Shown here: positions 16,774 to 25,090 of the stretch, piece by piece | Position numbering within the stretch: the first letter of the stretch is position 1 | Layout: every line of letters begins with the position of its first letter | Assembly (NCBI RefSeq): GCF_028471945.1 | Contig: NZ_CP110128.1 | Coordinates: forward strand, 4,886,501 to 4,950,500 | Direction of reading: 5' to 3' | DNA length: 64,000 nucleotides | Origin: Pseudomonas sp. WJP1 | Lineage (GTDB): Bacteria > Pseudomonadota > Gammaproteobacteria > Pseudomonadales > Pseudomonadaceae | Translations under genes and position numbers: made by a program | Notes under the pieces: generated by a model | Database searches by the model: none | Seen by the model: the letters and a program-made list of their open reading frames with translations, nothing else | Told to the model about the DNA's origin: nothing

Positions 16774-17943
16774 TCAGCGCCTGGTGCGCGGCATCCCCAG
16801 GCCAAACTGGGCGATCAACTCGCGCTGGATTTCATTGGTGCCGCCGCCAAAGGTCAGGTTGACCGACGCCCGCACTTCATATTCCAGCTCGCCGAGCAGA
16901 TAAGCTGCCGCAGAACCTGCCCGGGTCAGCCCGCTGGCACCGACAATGGCCGACAACTTGCGCAAGATCTCGATCGCCGACTCCGAGCCATAGACCTTGG
17001 TCGTGGAGGCCAGCGCGACGTCAACGCGATCGCGCTCAAGGTCGGCGGCGATGCGAAAGTTGATCAGGCGCATGGCTTCAAGCCTTGCATAACACTCGGC
17101 CAGGTCACGCCGTACCCAGGCATGATCGGTGGCGCGGTGGCCCTGCTCATCGGCACAACGCGCCCACAAGTAGACCCTGCTGAACAGGCTGACGACTTTG
17201 TCGGACCATGCTCCCAGCCCCAGGCGTTCGTGGTTGAGTTGCGCGGTGATGAGTTTCCATCCGCCGTGCAACTCGCCCACCAGCATGTTCCGCGGCACCC
17301 TTACGTTATCGTAATACGTGGCGGCCGTGGGGTTGCCGGAAGTCGGAATCAGGGTGCTGGAAAATCCTTCGGCCCGGGTATCGAGAATCAGGATCGAGAT
17401 ACCCTTGTGCCGCGCCTGCTCAGGGTCGGTACGCGCCGCCAGCCAGATGTAATCGGCCGAGTCGGCACCCGACGTCCAGAGTTTACTGCCATTGACCACA
17501 AAGCCGTCGGCATCTTCGCGGGCAGTGGTCTTGAGTACCGCCAGGTCACTGCCGGCACTGGCTTCGGAGTAACCAATGGCAAAGTTGATTTCGCCGGCGG
17601 CAATGCCGGGCAGGAATTTTTCCTTCTGCAGCGCCGAACCATGCGCCATCAGGGCCGGGCCGACCGTGCTGATGGTCACGAACGGCAACGGCGCGCCGGC
17701 AATGTTGGCTTCTTCGAAGAAGATCAACTGCTCGGTGGCCGCGTAGCCCTGGCCGCCGTAAGCCTTGGGCCAGCCGACGGCCAGCCAGCCATCACGGCCG
17801 ATCTGGGCGATGGTGCGGCGAAACAGCTCGCCGCCTTCGGTGCCACGCATTTGCTGGCGGAGCTCGGGGGTCATCAGGTTCTGGAAATAGTCCCGGACCT
17901 TGAGCCTCAGAGCACGTTGTTCGGGGGTGAGATCGACGAACAT
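16774..17943 (-). CDS. Acyl-CoA dehydrogenase family protein
   Basis: 389 residues. It shows 'WPKAYGGQGYAATEQLIFFEE', 'IGYSEASAGSDLAVLKTTA', 'NGSKLWTSGADSADYIWLAART' and the C-terminal 'FGGGTNEIQRELIAQFGLG'. The last is the usual FAD-adenine-contacting motif, so this subunit looks capable of binding FAD. It lies 10 bases downstream of the Ltp2-like aldolase gene with an AGGAG site. In mycobacteria the ChsE1-ChsE2 heterotetramer is encoded next to ChsH1-ChsH2-Ltp2. This gene and the one at 19543-20676 bracket the hydratase and aldolase genes here and are the best candidates for that pair. Confidence 0.87.
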   Translation of the reverse strand: MFVDLTPEQRALRLKVRDYFQNLMTPELRQQMRGTEGGELFRRTIAQIGRDGWLAVGWPKAYGGQGYAATEQLIFFEEANIAGAPLPFVTISTVGPALMAHGSALQKEKFLPGIAAGEINFAIGYSEASAGSDLAVLKTTAREDADGFVVNGSKLWTSGADSADYIWLAARTDPEQARHKGISILILDTRAEGFSSTLIPTSGNPTAATYYDNVRVPRNMLVGELHGGWKLITAQLNHERLGLGAWSDKVVSLFSRVYLWARCADEQGHRATDHAWVRRDLAECYARLEAMRLINFRIAADLERDRVDVALASTTKVYGSESAIEILRKLSAIVGASGLTRAGSAAAYLLGELEYEVRASVNLTFGGGTNEIQRELIAQFGLGMPRTRR

Positions 17944-17953
17944 GAGACGCTCC

Positions 17954-19132
17954 TTATACCGCGCCGAGAATCAGGCCGCTGGTAGGCACGCCGGTCCCGG
18001 CGGTCACCAGCACGTTTTCCACACTGTCCACCTGGTTGACCGCCGTGCCACGGACCTGTCGCACCGCTTCGGCGATACCGTTCATGCCGTGGATGTAGGC
18101 CTCGCCCAACTGCCCGCCATGGGTGTTGATCGGGAATTTTCCGCCACGGGCATGGTGCCCGGCGCGAATGAATTCCTTGGCCTCGCCGCGCTTGGCCAGG
18201 CCGAATTCTTCCAGTTGCGGCAACACGAAAGGCGTGAAGTGGTCGTAGATGACCGCCGTCTGCAAGTCTTGCGGGCCCAGGCGCGACTGGCTGTACAGCT
18301 CCCTGGCGACCACGCCCATCTCCGGCAGGCCGGTGATGTCGTCACGGTAGTAGGAGGTCATCACTTGCTGCCCGGCGGCGATGCCCTGGGCCCCGGCCTT
18401 GATGATCACCGGCTTTTGCGGCAGGTCGCGGGCGCGCTCCGCCGAGGTGATGACCATGGCCACCGCGCCATCGGACTCCTGGCAGCAGTCAAGCAAGTGC
18501 AGCGGCTCGCAGATCCAGCGCGAAGCCTGGTGCTCTTCGAGGGTAATCGGCTTGCCGTAGAAAAACGCCTGGGGGTTGGTGGCGGCGAAATCGCGTACCG
18601 CTACCGCGACCCGGCCGAAGTCCTCGGAGGTGGCGCCGTAGGTGTGCATGTAGCGCTGGGCAAACATCCCGACCCAGGCCGCCGGGGTGTGGAAGCCGTG
18701 GGGCATGTACCAGCCGTAATTGACGTTCTCGAAGGTCGGCGTCGAGGCAAAGCCGTAACTGCCGGTGCCGAAGCGGTACCAGGAGCGTTCGTTCATCGCC
18801 CGATAGACCACCACCACCTTGGCCACGCCTGTGGCCACCGCCATCGCCGCATGCATCACCGGCCCGCAGGCGGCGCCACCACCGTGGGGCACTTGGGAGA
18901 AGAACTTGACGTCCTTGCAGCCCAGCAGGCGGGCAATTTCATACTCCGGAACCTTGTCTACCGAATAGGAACTGAAGCCCTCGACCTCGGAGGGATCGAT
19001 GCCGGCGTCCTTGAGCGCCGCCAGGGTCGCTTCCATGGCCAGGCGCAGTTCGGTGCGCCCGGAATTCTTGGAAAACTCGGTCGCGCCCAGCCCGACAATG
19101 GCGGCGCGCCCGGAAATCGACGAATTCGTCAT
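17954..19132 (-). CDS. Ltp2-type thiolase-fold lipid-transfer protein (steroid side-chain aldolase)
   Basis: 392 residues, thiolase superfamily SCP-x/lipid-transfer protein type ('AAIVGLGATEFSKNSGRTE' start, 'HGGGAACGPVMHAAMAVATG', 'NTHGGQLGEAYIHGMNG' near the end). In Mycobacterium the Ltp2-ChsH2 complex cleaves 17-hydroxy-3-oxo-4-pregnene-20-carboxyl-CoA by retro-aldol reaction to a 17-ketosteroid and propionyl-CoA. Here the gene lies 19 bases after a ChsH1-like hydratase gene and in the same unit as a ChsH2-like MaoC-DUF35 protein, the expected partners. The comparable Pseudomonas enzymes are called Sal. It could instead act on the C24 chain to release acetyl-CoA. A GGGAG site precedes the ATG. 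Confidence 0.85.
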   Translation of the reverse strand: MTNSSISGRAAIVGLGATEFSKNSGRTELRLAMEATLAALKDAGIDPSEVEGFSSYSVDKVPEYEIARLLGCKDVKFFSQVPHGGGAACGPVMHAAMAVATGVAKVVVVYRAMNERSWYRFGTGSYGFASTPTFENVNYGWYMPHGFHTPAAWVGMFAQRYMHTYGATSEDFGRVAVAVRDFAATNPQAFFYGKPITLEEHQASRWICEPLHLLDCCQESDGAVAMVITSAERARDLPQKPVIIKAGAQGIAAGQQVMTSYYRDDITGLPEMGVVARELYSQSRLGPQDLQTAVIYDHFTPFVLPQLEEFGLAKRGEAKEFIRAGHHARGGKFPINTHGGQLGEAYIHGMNGIAEAVRQVRGTAVNQVDSVENVLVTAGTGVPTSGLILGAV

Positions 19133-19151
19133 CTGTGATGTCTCCCGCGAA

Positions 19152-19571
19152 TTAGGGCAGAACCAGCGCGACCGTACCGGTCACGTGATTGCCCATGGAG
19201 TTTTTGCCCTTGAGGGTCACTTCCAGGGTGCGTGTAGCAGCATCCTGATGGGTCACTTCGCCGCTGAAGATCATGCTGTCACCGGGGTAGTTCGGCGCGC
19301 CCAGCTTGATTTTCAGCGAACGGAACTGCACCTGCGGGCCGCTCCACTGCTCGATGAAGCGTTGCACCAGGCCGTTGGTGGTCAGGATGTTCATGAAGAT
19401 ATGCGACGAACCCAGCGCACGAGCCGCCTCCAGGTCATGGTGGCCGGGAAAGTAGTCGCGGGTGGCAATCGCACCGCCGGCAATCAGGCCGACCGTGATC
19501 GGAATCGTCAGCTCGGGCAGTTGTTCGCCGGTGTGCACGTCTTCAAAGCGCTTGGTGTTCATCGAGGTCAT
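19152..19571 (-). CDS. chsH1: MaoC-like hydratase subunit (ChsH1-like)
   Basis: 139 residues, a single hot-dog domain. 'ITVGLIAGGAIATRDYFPGHHD' corresponds to the hydratase 2 region and 'MNILTTNGLVQRFIEQWSGP' to the long central helix. In the ChsH1-ChsH2 hydratase this small subunit pairs with the MaoC domain of ChsH2 to hydrate the C17-C20 double bond of the steroid side chain. The ATG at 19571 has GGGATGGA upstream; a second ATG three codons on lacks one. Its start overlaps the preceding acyl-CoA dehydrogenase gene by 29 bases. A strict hydratase His/Asp assignment was not attempted. Confidence 0.82.
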   Translation of the reverse strand: MTSMNTKRFEDVHTGEQLPELTIPITVGLIAGGAIATRDYFPGHHDLEAARALGSSHIFMNILTTNGLVQRFIEQWSGPQVQFRSLKIKLGAPNYPGDSMIFSGEVTHQDAATRTLEVTLKGKNSMGNHVTGTVALVLP

Positions 19572-20676
19572 ATTTCCATCCCAAGGTGTCGTTATCGCTC
19601 AGCCAGTCGCCAAGGCGTTCCAGGATCACCGACGATCCTCCCAATGCACTGCTCAGCGCCCGGCTCCAATACAGGAACCGGTGGATCGGGTACGTCAGGT
19701 CGACGCCGATACCGCCGTGCACATGCTGTGCGGTGTGCCCGATGCGGTGCCCGGCCTCGCAGGCCAGGTAAGCCGTGGCCAGGGCCTCGGCAGGTGCCGG
19801 CAGGCCGGCGTCCAGGCGGTAGCACAGTTGCCACAGCGCACTGCGCAGCACCTCAAGGTGCACATGGGTGTCGGCCATACTCATCTGCACGGCCTGGAAG
19901 CTGCCGATGCTGCGGTCGAACTGCTCACGCTCGCTGACATAAGCCACGGTGCGATGCACCTGCTCGGCGCTGACGCCCAGCTGCAACGCCGCCAGGGCGG
20001 CAATCGAGCGCGGTGCCAGCCAGTCCAGCGCGGCCTCGGGCAGCACTTGATGCTTGCCCAGGGTGACGCCTTCGAAGTTCAGGTCGGCCAGGGCTTCGCC
20101 GTGGGTCATGACCCCTGCCACGCTGCTGATGCCCGCCTGGCCCAGGTCTACCAGCACCAGCCGTGGCTGCCCTGAGACAAGGGCCAGCACCAGCGCCGCC
20201 ACCGATTGTTCGGCCAGGGCCAGCGCCGCGACCCGCCCGTCCAGCCGCCAGCCGTCAGCCTCGGCGCTGGCCTGAAGTTCAATGCCGCGCACGTTGCTCA
20301 GGCCATCGAGGCTCAGGGTCAGCAACCCCGTAGCTGTCACGGCCTGTTCAACCCAGGGCGCCAGTGGCGCACCGCCGAATTCGGCCAGGGTGGCCGCCGC
20401 CAGCTGGTGACGCCACAGCGGCACTTGCGCCAAAGCGCCACCCTGGGCATCGAGGATCTGCATCAGCTCGGTCATGCCCAGCCCGCTGCCACCGGCCGCT
20501 TCGGGGATGGCCAAGGCATGCAGGCCGGTTTCCACACAACCGGACCACAGTTCATGCATGTAGGCTTGCCCCGACAGATCCCAGTCACGCAGGCGCTCGT
20601 CGGTGCAGTAGTCGCTCATCAGGCTGCCCGCCATTTCGGCAATGGCACGCTGGTCTTCATTGAGTTCAAAATCCAT
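19543..20676 (-). CDS. Acyl-CoA dehydrogenase family protein (ChsE1-like)
   Basis: 377 residues. The beginning 'MDFELNEDQRAIAEMAGSLM', a divergent middle with no clear GSD motif, and the C-terminal 'QHVHGGIGVDLTYPIHRFLYWSR' are visible. The short, divergent sequence is typical of the partner subunit in steroid alpha2beta2 acyl-CoA dehydrogenases. It lies between the ChsH2-like gene (8-base gap) and the ChsH1-like gene (29-base overlap), so assembly into the C22 side-chain dehydrogenase is likely. A GGGGG site precedes the ATG. Which of the other three dehydrogenases is the partner is not settled. Confidence 0.85.
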   Translation of the reverse strand: MDFELNEDQRAIAEMAGSLMSDYCTDERLRDWDLSGQAYMHELWSGCVETGLHALAIPEAAGGSGLGMTELMQILDAQGGALAQVPLWRHQLAAATLAEFGGAPLAPWVEQAVTATGLLTLSLDGLSNVRGIELQASAEADGWRLDGRVAALALAEQSVAALVLALVSGQPRLVLVDLGQAGISSVAGVMTHGEALADLNFEGVTLGKHQVLPEAALDWLAPRSIAALAALQLGVSAEQVHRTVAYVSEREQFDRSIGSFQAVQMSMADTHVHLEVLRSALWQLCYRLDAGLPAPAEALATAYLACEAGHRIGHTAQHVHGGIGVDLTYPIHRFLYWSRALSSALGGSSVILERLGDWLSDNDTLGWKYDLDEHQAL

Positions 20677-20684
20677 ACCGCCCC

Positions 20685-21662
20685 CTACCCTGCCAACGGC
20701 CGGAACATCGGCAACGCCAGATCGTCGTCGAAGGTCTGGAATTCGACCTGCAAACGCTGGCCGATGCTGATGTCTTCACGCTTGACGCCCACCAGGCCGG
20801 CGATCAGGCGCACGCCTTCGTCCAGCTCGATCAGGCCGATCGGATTGGGATGATCAAATGGCGCCACTTGCGGGTAGTGCATCACCACAAAGGAATACAA
20901 CCGCCCCTTGCCGCTGGCTTGCAGGGTGTCCCAGTCGAACGAGTGACACTCGATACACACCGGTGCCGGCGGATGCCGCAAGGTGGCGCACTGGGTGCAG
21001 CGCTGGATCAACAGCTGGCCTTGCTTGCAGCCTTCCCAGAAAAACCGCGTGTCGTCGCTCATGCCGGGGGTCGGCCGCTTGGCCACCACCGGTTCGACGC
21101 TCGCCTGGGGCTGCGCCTCGACCTTTTCCACGCTGGCCGGGCGGAACTTGAAGACCCGGAACAACAGCTCGCCGACCTTTTCGTCGCCAGCGGCCTGCTG
21201 CGAGAAGTAAGTCATGACCAGGGTGACAAAAAAGCCGGTGCCCAGGCCCGTGGTCTTTTCATCGCCGACCGACTCCAGGCGCGTGGTGTAGTAGAGCTTT
21301 TCACCCAGGCGCAGGTTGCGCTCGAAGGTCAGCTCGGAGTTCACCGCCACCACCGACGGATAGCCGTAGGCATCCATCAATCCAAGCACTTCATACGGGT
21401 TCTCGGTGGTCGAGCCCGGGGCGTAGTTGTTTATGTGGAAGCCTTCCATGCACCAGATCTGCAGCATGGGTGGCGGCGCGATAATCCCGTCGTTGCAGCT
21501 GCTGGCTGCCGTCAAGGGGTCGGTGTAGAGCGGATTTTCAAGGCCGATGACTTCGCACCACTGGCGAATCATCGGTGCGTTCACTTCGTCCCAGGCGTTC
21601 ACGCGACCGTATTGGCGCCCAACCAGGGCGCGTACTTTGGATAGCAATTCTGGATCAGCCAA
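20685..21662 (-). CDS. chsH2: MaoC-DUF35 fusion (ChsH2-like hydratase/aldolase partner)
   Basis: 325 residues. The N-terminal half is a MaoC-like hot-dog domain. The C-terminal half, from about 195, is a rubredoxin-like zinc ribbon (CTQC ... CIEC) plus an OB-fold DUF35 domain ending in 'LQVEFQTFDDD'. This is exactly the ChsH2 layout: the MaoC half joins ChsH1 to hydrate the side chain, and the DUF35 half binds Ltp2 for retro-aldol cleavage. No ATG start fits. The best start is the TTG at 21662, six bases after AGGAG; an upstream TTG at 21683 has no ribosome site. It lies between the SDR gene and the ChsE1-like gene. Confidence 0.87.
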   Translation of the reverse strand: MADPELLSKVRALVGRQYGRVNAWDEVNAPMIRQWCEVIGLENPLYTDPLTAASSCNDGIIAPPPMLQIWCMEGFHINNYAPGSTTENPYEVLGLMDAYGYPSVVAVNSELTFERNLRLGEKLYYTTRLESVGDEKTTGLGTGFFVTLVMTYFSQQAAGDEKVGELLFRVFKFRPASVEKVEAQPQASVEPVVAKRPTPGMSDDTRFFWEGCKQGQLLIQRCTQCATLRHPPAPVCIECHSFDWDTLQASGKGRLYSFVVMHYPQVAPFDHPNPIGLIELDEGVRLIAGLVGVKREDISIGQRLQVEFQTFDDDLALPMFRPLAG

Positions 21663-21719
21663 GTTCGTCTCCTGCGTGTTCAAAGCGGCGCCCGGTACTG
21701 CAACGCCGACGTGGGTCGA

Positions 21720-22505
21720 TCAGTGCGGCGCGACCTGCGCCGCACTGAGATAAGCCGGGCGTTCACCGCCGCCATGTAGCAACAAATTGCATCCACTGGC
21801 GTAACCAGCCAGCCTGGACGCGATGTACAGACAGGCATTGCCGATATCCTCCGGCAGGGCCATGCGTCCTGCCGGGATACCGGCACTGACGGCGGCGATA
21901 CCGGCTTCATCGCCGTAGTGCACGTGTGAAAGTTCGGTACGCACCAGCCCCGGGCTCACGGCCACAACCCGCACCTTGGGCGCCCATTCCGCTGCCAGCG
22001 ATTGCACCAGCGCCAGTACCCCGGCCTTGGCCGCACCATAGGCCGCGGTGCCCGGCGAGGCGCGCAGCCCGCTGATGCTGCCGATAAAGACGATGCAACC
22101 GCCCTCGTCCTGGGTTTGCATCATCAGGTTGGCTTGCTGGGCGACGTTGAGCGGGGCAATCAGGTTGAGGCGGATGATCCCCTCATGAAACCGCGGCGAG
22201 GCGCTCGCGGCGTCGGCTGACGGGCTGCCACCGGCGTTGTTGATCAGCACGTCGAGGCGCCCGTAGTCGCTGCGGATAGTGTCGAACAGGCATTGCAGGG
22301 AGACCTGGTCTCGCACGTCGGCGGCGATGAAGTCCGCCCGTGCGCCCTCCACGCCTGGCAATTGTTCCGGCGCGTTGCGCCCACACACGATCACCCTGGC
22401 ACCCGCGGCGAGAAAGCTACGGGCAATGCCCGCACCTATGCCTTTGGTTCCGCCGGTGACCAATACCACCTTGCCGTTGTAATCCAGCCCCGAGTGACCA
22501 CTCAT
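21720..22505 (-). CDS. SDR-family dehydrogenase, first gene of unit D
   Basis: 261 residues, a classical SDR: TGGTKGIG, NNAGG, a 'GSISG' serine strand and YGAAK, ending with 'YASGCNLLLHGGG'. GAGGAG lies upstream of the ATG. It is the promoter-proximal gene of the nine-gene side-chain unit, 57 bases before the ChsH2-like gene, and diverges from the enoyl-CoA hydratase gene across an operator candidate. A role in oxidising a side-chain hydroxyl or a ring hydroxyl is possible. It has no feature that decides between them. Confidence 0.85.
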   Translation of the reverse strand: MSGHSGLDYNGKVVLVTGGTKGIGAGIARSFLAAGARVIVCGRNAPEQLPGVEGARADFIAADVRDQVSLQCLFDTIRSDYGRLDVLINNAGGSPSADAASASPRFHEGIIRLNLIAPLNVAQQANLMMQTQDEGGCIVFIGSISGLRASPGTAAYGAAKAGVLALVQSLAAEWAPKVRVVAVSPGLVRTELSHVHYGDEAGIAAVSAGIPAGRMALPEDIGNACLYIASRLAGYASGCNLLLHGGGERPAYLSAAQVAPH

Positions 22506-22563
22506 GGCACGCTCCTCATGCTTGTGTTGAGGATCACTCTAGGGACAAAGTCGCCCGGCCACG

Positions 22564-22579
22564 TCGTCTGAACGGACGA
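22564..22579. promoter_or_regulatory. Palindromic operator candidate, perfect half-sites, units D and E
   Basis: TCGTCtgaacgGACGA, with fully symmetric half-sites. It lies 59 bases before the leftward SDR start and 76 bases before the rightward enoyl-CoA hydratase start, so one site could serve both units. Confidence 0.7.
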
Positions 22580-22654
22580 TGAAGTGGCGCGCCGCGCTCG
22601 CAACAATCCGCCAAACGGCGCCCGCCCGCTGGTGCCCATGACCTGAGGTTGACC

Positions 22655-23440
22655 ATGTCCGACTCACTGCCCGCGCCGGTACTGCTGGAGTACCCGACCC
22701 CCGGTGTCGCCCTGCTGCGGCTTAACCGCCCACACGCCACCAACGCCCTGAGCCTTGAGCTGCAGGCCCTGCTGTCGCAGTACTTCAGCGAGCTGGGGAA
22801 TAATCCTGAGGTGCGCTGCATCCTGTTGACCGGAGGCGACAAGGTGTTCGCCGCCGGTGGCGATATCAACAGCCTGGCCGGGGTCGGCCCGATCGATATC
22901 TACCAGCGCCATACCGAGCGGGTCTGGGCACCCATCCAGCATTGCCCCAAGCCCGTGATAGCGGCCGTGTGCGGCTACGCCTATGGCGGTGGCTGCGAGC
23001 TGGCCATGCTCGCCGACATCATCGTGGCCGGGCGCAGCGCGCGGTTTTGCCAACCGGAGATCCGCATCGGCATCATGCCCGGCATTGGTGGCACCCAGCG
23101 CCTGGTACGCGCGGTAGGCAAGGCCAAGGCCATGCGCATGGCCCTGACCGGGCAGCCGATCACCGCCGAAGAAGCCTGGATCAGCGGCCTGGTCAGCGAG
23201 GTGGTGGATGACGATCAGGTAAAAACCCATGCCCTGAAACTGGCCCAGCTGATTGCTGCCATGCCGCCGCTGGCCGCCGAACAGATCAAGGAAGTCATAC
23301 TCGCGGGCATGGATGCTCCGCTGGAGACCGGCCTCGCGCTGGAGCGCAAGGCCAATGCCTTGCTGTTCGCCTCGCGGGACCAGAAGGAAGGGATGCAGGC
23401 CTTTATCGAGAAAAGGCCTGCGCAGTTCGAAGGCCGCTAA
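22655..23440 (+). CDS. Enoyl-CoA hydratase/isomerase (crotonase family)
   Basis: 261 residues. The crotonase signature 'YAYGGGCELAMLADIIVAG' contains the first catalytic Glu, and 'FCQPEIRIGIMPGIGGTQRLV' contains the second, so hydratase activity is expected rather than isomerase only. The oxyanion loop 'FAAGGDINSL' is intact. The ATG has GAGG six bases upstream; a TTG two codons earlier is not needed. It is a one-gene unit E that converges on the fadD3-like gene with a 4-base overlap of stop ends. It may act in side-chain or C/D-ring beta-oxidation. The substrate is not determined. Confidence 0.88.
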   Translation: MSDSLPAPVLLEYPTPGVALLRLNRPHATNALSLELQALLSQYFSELGNNPEVRCILLTGGDKVFAAGGDINSLAGVGPIDIYQRHTERVWAPIQHCPKPVIAAVCGYAYGGGCELAMLADIIVAGRSARFCQPEIRIGIMPGIGGTQRLVRAVGKAKAMRMALTGQPITAEEAWISGLVSEVVDDDQVKTHALKLAQLIAAMPPLAAEQIKEVILAGMDAPLETGLALERKANALLFASRDQKEGMQAFIEKRPAQFEGR

Positions 23441-25068
23441 GGGCAGGAGCGGGCCTGGCCCGCCACTGCTGCGCGCAACTCGCTCTTGACCACCTTGTTC
23501 GAGGCGTTCACCGGCAGCGCCTCGAAGAACCGCACCTGGCGCGGCACCTTGTAGTTGGCCATGCGCTCCCTCGCCCAGGCGATCAGCGATGGCTCGTCCA
23601 GTTCCCGGTCCTGGCGCAACACCACGCAGGCGCAGCCCACTTCTCCCATGCGCTCATCCGCCACCCCGATCACCGCCACCTGGGCGATGGCCGAGTGTTC
23701 GATCAGCCCCGCCTCGATTTCCGCCGGGTAACAGTTGAAACCGCCGACGATGAACATGTCCTTGAGCCGGTCGGTGATCTGCAGGTTACCCTCGGCATCC
23801 AGGTTGCCGATATCACCGGTGTGCAGCCAGCCGTCGGCATCGATGGCCTGGGCCGTGGCCTCGGGGTCGTTGAAGTAACCCTGCATCACGTGGAAACCGC
23901 GCAGGCAGATTTCCCCCGACTCACCCGCTGCCACCGGCAGGTTGTCAGCCGAACGGATGCACACTTCGGTGCCTTCGATCGCCCGCCCGCTGGTGGCGGC
24001 GACGATGTCGGCGGGATCATCCGGGTTGCAGATGGTCGCCAGGCCGCCACATTCGGTCAGGCCGTAGGCCGTGGTCACCACGGCGACTCCCAGTTCCTTG
24101 CGCATGCGTTCGATCAGTACCGGCGGGATGGTCGATGATCCGGTCACGGCTATGCGCAGGCTCGACAGGTCGGTCTCGGCCAGGTGCGGGTGCGCCAGCA
24201 TCGACAGGTACAGCGTCGGTGGCCCCGGCAGTACGCTGATGCGCTCGGCGGCGATGCGCTGGAACACCGCTTCGGCGTCGAATACCGCATGGGGCAGGAT
24301 GGTCGCGCCGGCCAGCAGACAGGTCAGCCAGCCGGCCTTGTAGCCAAAGGCATGGAAAAACGGGTTGATGATCAGGTAACGGTCACCGGGCTGCAGGCCA
24401 ATCACCCTGACGTATTCGTTGTACGCGCGCAGGGTTTGCCCATGGGCGCTCATCACCCCCTTGGGTTTGCCCGTGGTGCCTGAGGTGAACAGCAAGTCCG
24501 ACAAGTGCCGCGGACCGACCGCCACTGCACGCTGGCGGGCTTTCACCTCACTGACCGGCTCGCCCCTGGCGAGAAAACCGTCCCAGCCAAGGTCGGTGGC
24601 CAACCGCGGCTGCGCCGGCCCCATGACCACCAGTTGCTCCAGGCTGGCCGGGCGTAGCGGCGCCAGCATCGCCTGGTAGTCCAGGCCGAGAAACTCGCCC
24701 TGCATCAACAACACACGCGCCTGGCTGCGGGTCAGGATGTCGGCGGCCTCCGCACCTTTCATGCGGGTGTTGATCGGTACCAGTACCGCCCCTGCGCAAT
24801 GCACACCCAGGGCTGCGATCACCCAATCGCGGCAGTTCGGTGCCCAGATCGCCACGCGGTCGCCCGCCTCGATTCCCAGTGCCATCAGGCTGCGGCAGAC
24901 ACCGAGCGCCAATGCCGGTAAATCACGGTAATCGGTGGCTATACCGTCTTGCTCGATGGCCGCCCGGCCGGCGAAGCGTTCGGCACTGGCGAACAGCAAG
25001 GCGGGAATCGACAAGGGCAACGGGTTCCAGGCAGTCAAGGTGCCCGGTAATGCGGAACATGCGGTCAT
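23437..25068 (-). CDS. fadD3: FadD3-like CoA ligase for the C/D-ring propanoate (HIP)
   Basis: 543 residues, an ANL ligase. Features typical of FadD3 are 'VAIWAPNCRDWVIAALGVHCAGAVLVPINTR', 'LLFTSGTTGKPKGVMSAHGQ', 'FHAFGYKAGWLTCLLAGAT' and the C-terminal 'NASNKVVKSEL' with the catalytic Lys. FadD3 attaches CoA to the propanoate acid (3aalpha-H-4alpha(3'-propanoate)-7a-methylhexahydro-1,5-indanedione, HIP) released by HsaD and so starts C/D-ring degradation. It is the last gene of unit F, 22 bases after kshB. The longer reading upstream overlaps kshB and lacks a site, so the ATG at 25068 was taken. Later C/D-ring genes (ipdAB, ipdC) are not in the window. Confidence 0.82.
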   Translation of the reverse strand: MTACSALPGTLTAWNPLPLSIPALLFASAERFAGRAAIEQDGIATDYRDLPALALGVCRSLMALGIEAGDRVAIWAPNCRDWVIAALGVHCAGAVLVPINTRMKGAEAADILTRSQARVLLMQGEFLGLDYQAMLAPLRPASLEQLVVMGPAQPRLATDLGWDGFLARGEPVSEVKARQRAVAVGPRHLSDLLFTSGTTGKPKGVMSAHGQTLRAYNEYVRVIGLQPGDRYLIINPFFHAFGYKAGWLTCLLAGATILPHAVFDAEAVFQRIAAERISVLPGPPTLYLSMLAHPHLAETDLSSLRIAVTGSSTIPPVLIERMRKELGVAVVTTAYGLTECGGLATICNPDDPADIVAATSGRAIEGTEVCIRSADNLPVAAGESGEICLRGFHVMQGYFNDPEATAQAIDADGWLHTGDIGNLDAEGNLQITDRLKDMFIVGGFNCYPAEIEAGLIEHSAIAQVAVIGVADERMGEVGCACVVLRQDRELDEPSLIAWARERMANYKVPRQVRFFEALPVNASNKVVKSELRAAVAGQARSCP

Positions 25069-25090
25069 AGTGACAAACTCGGCTATCGGG

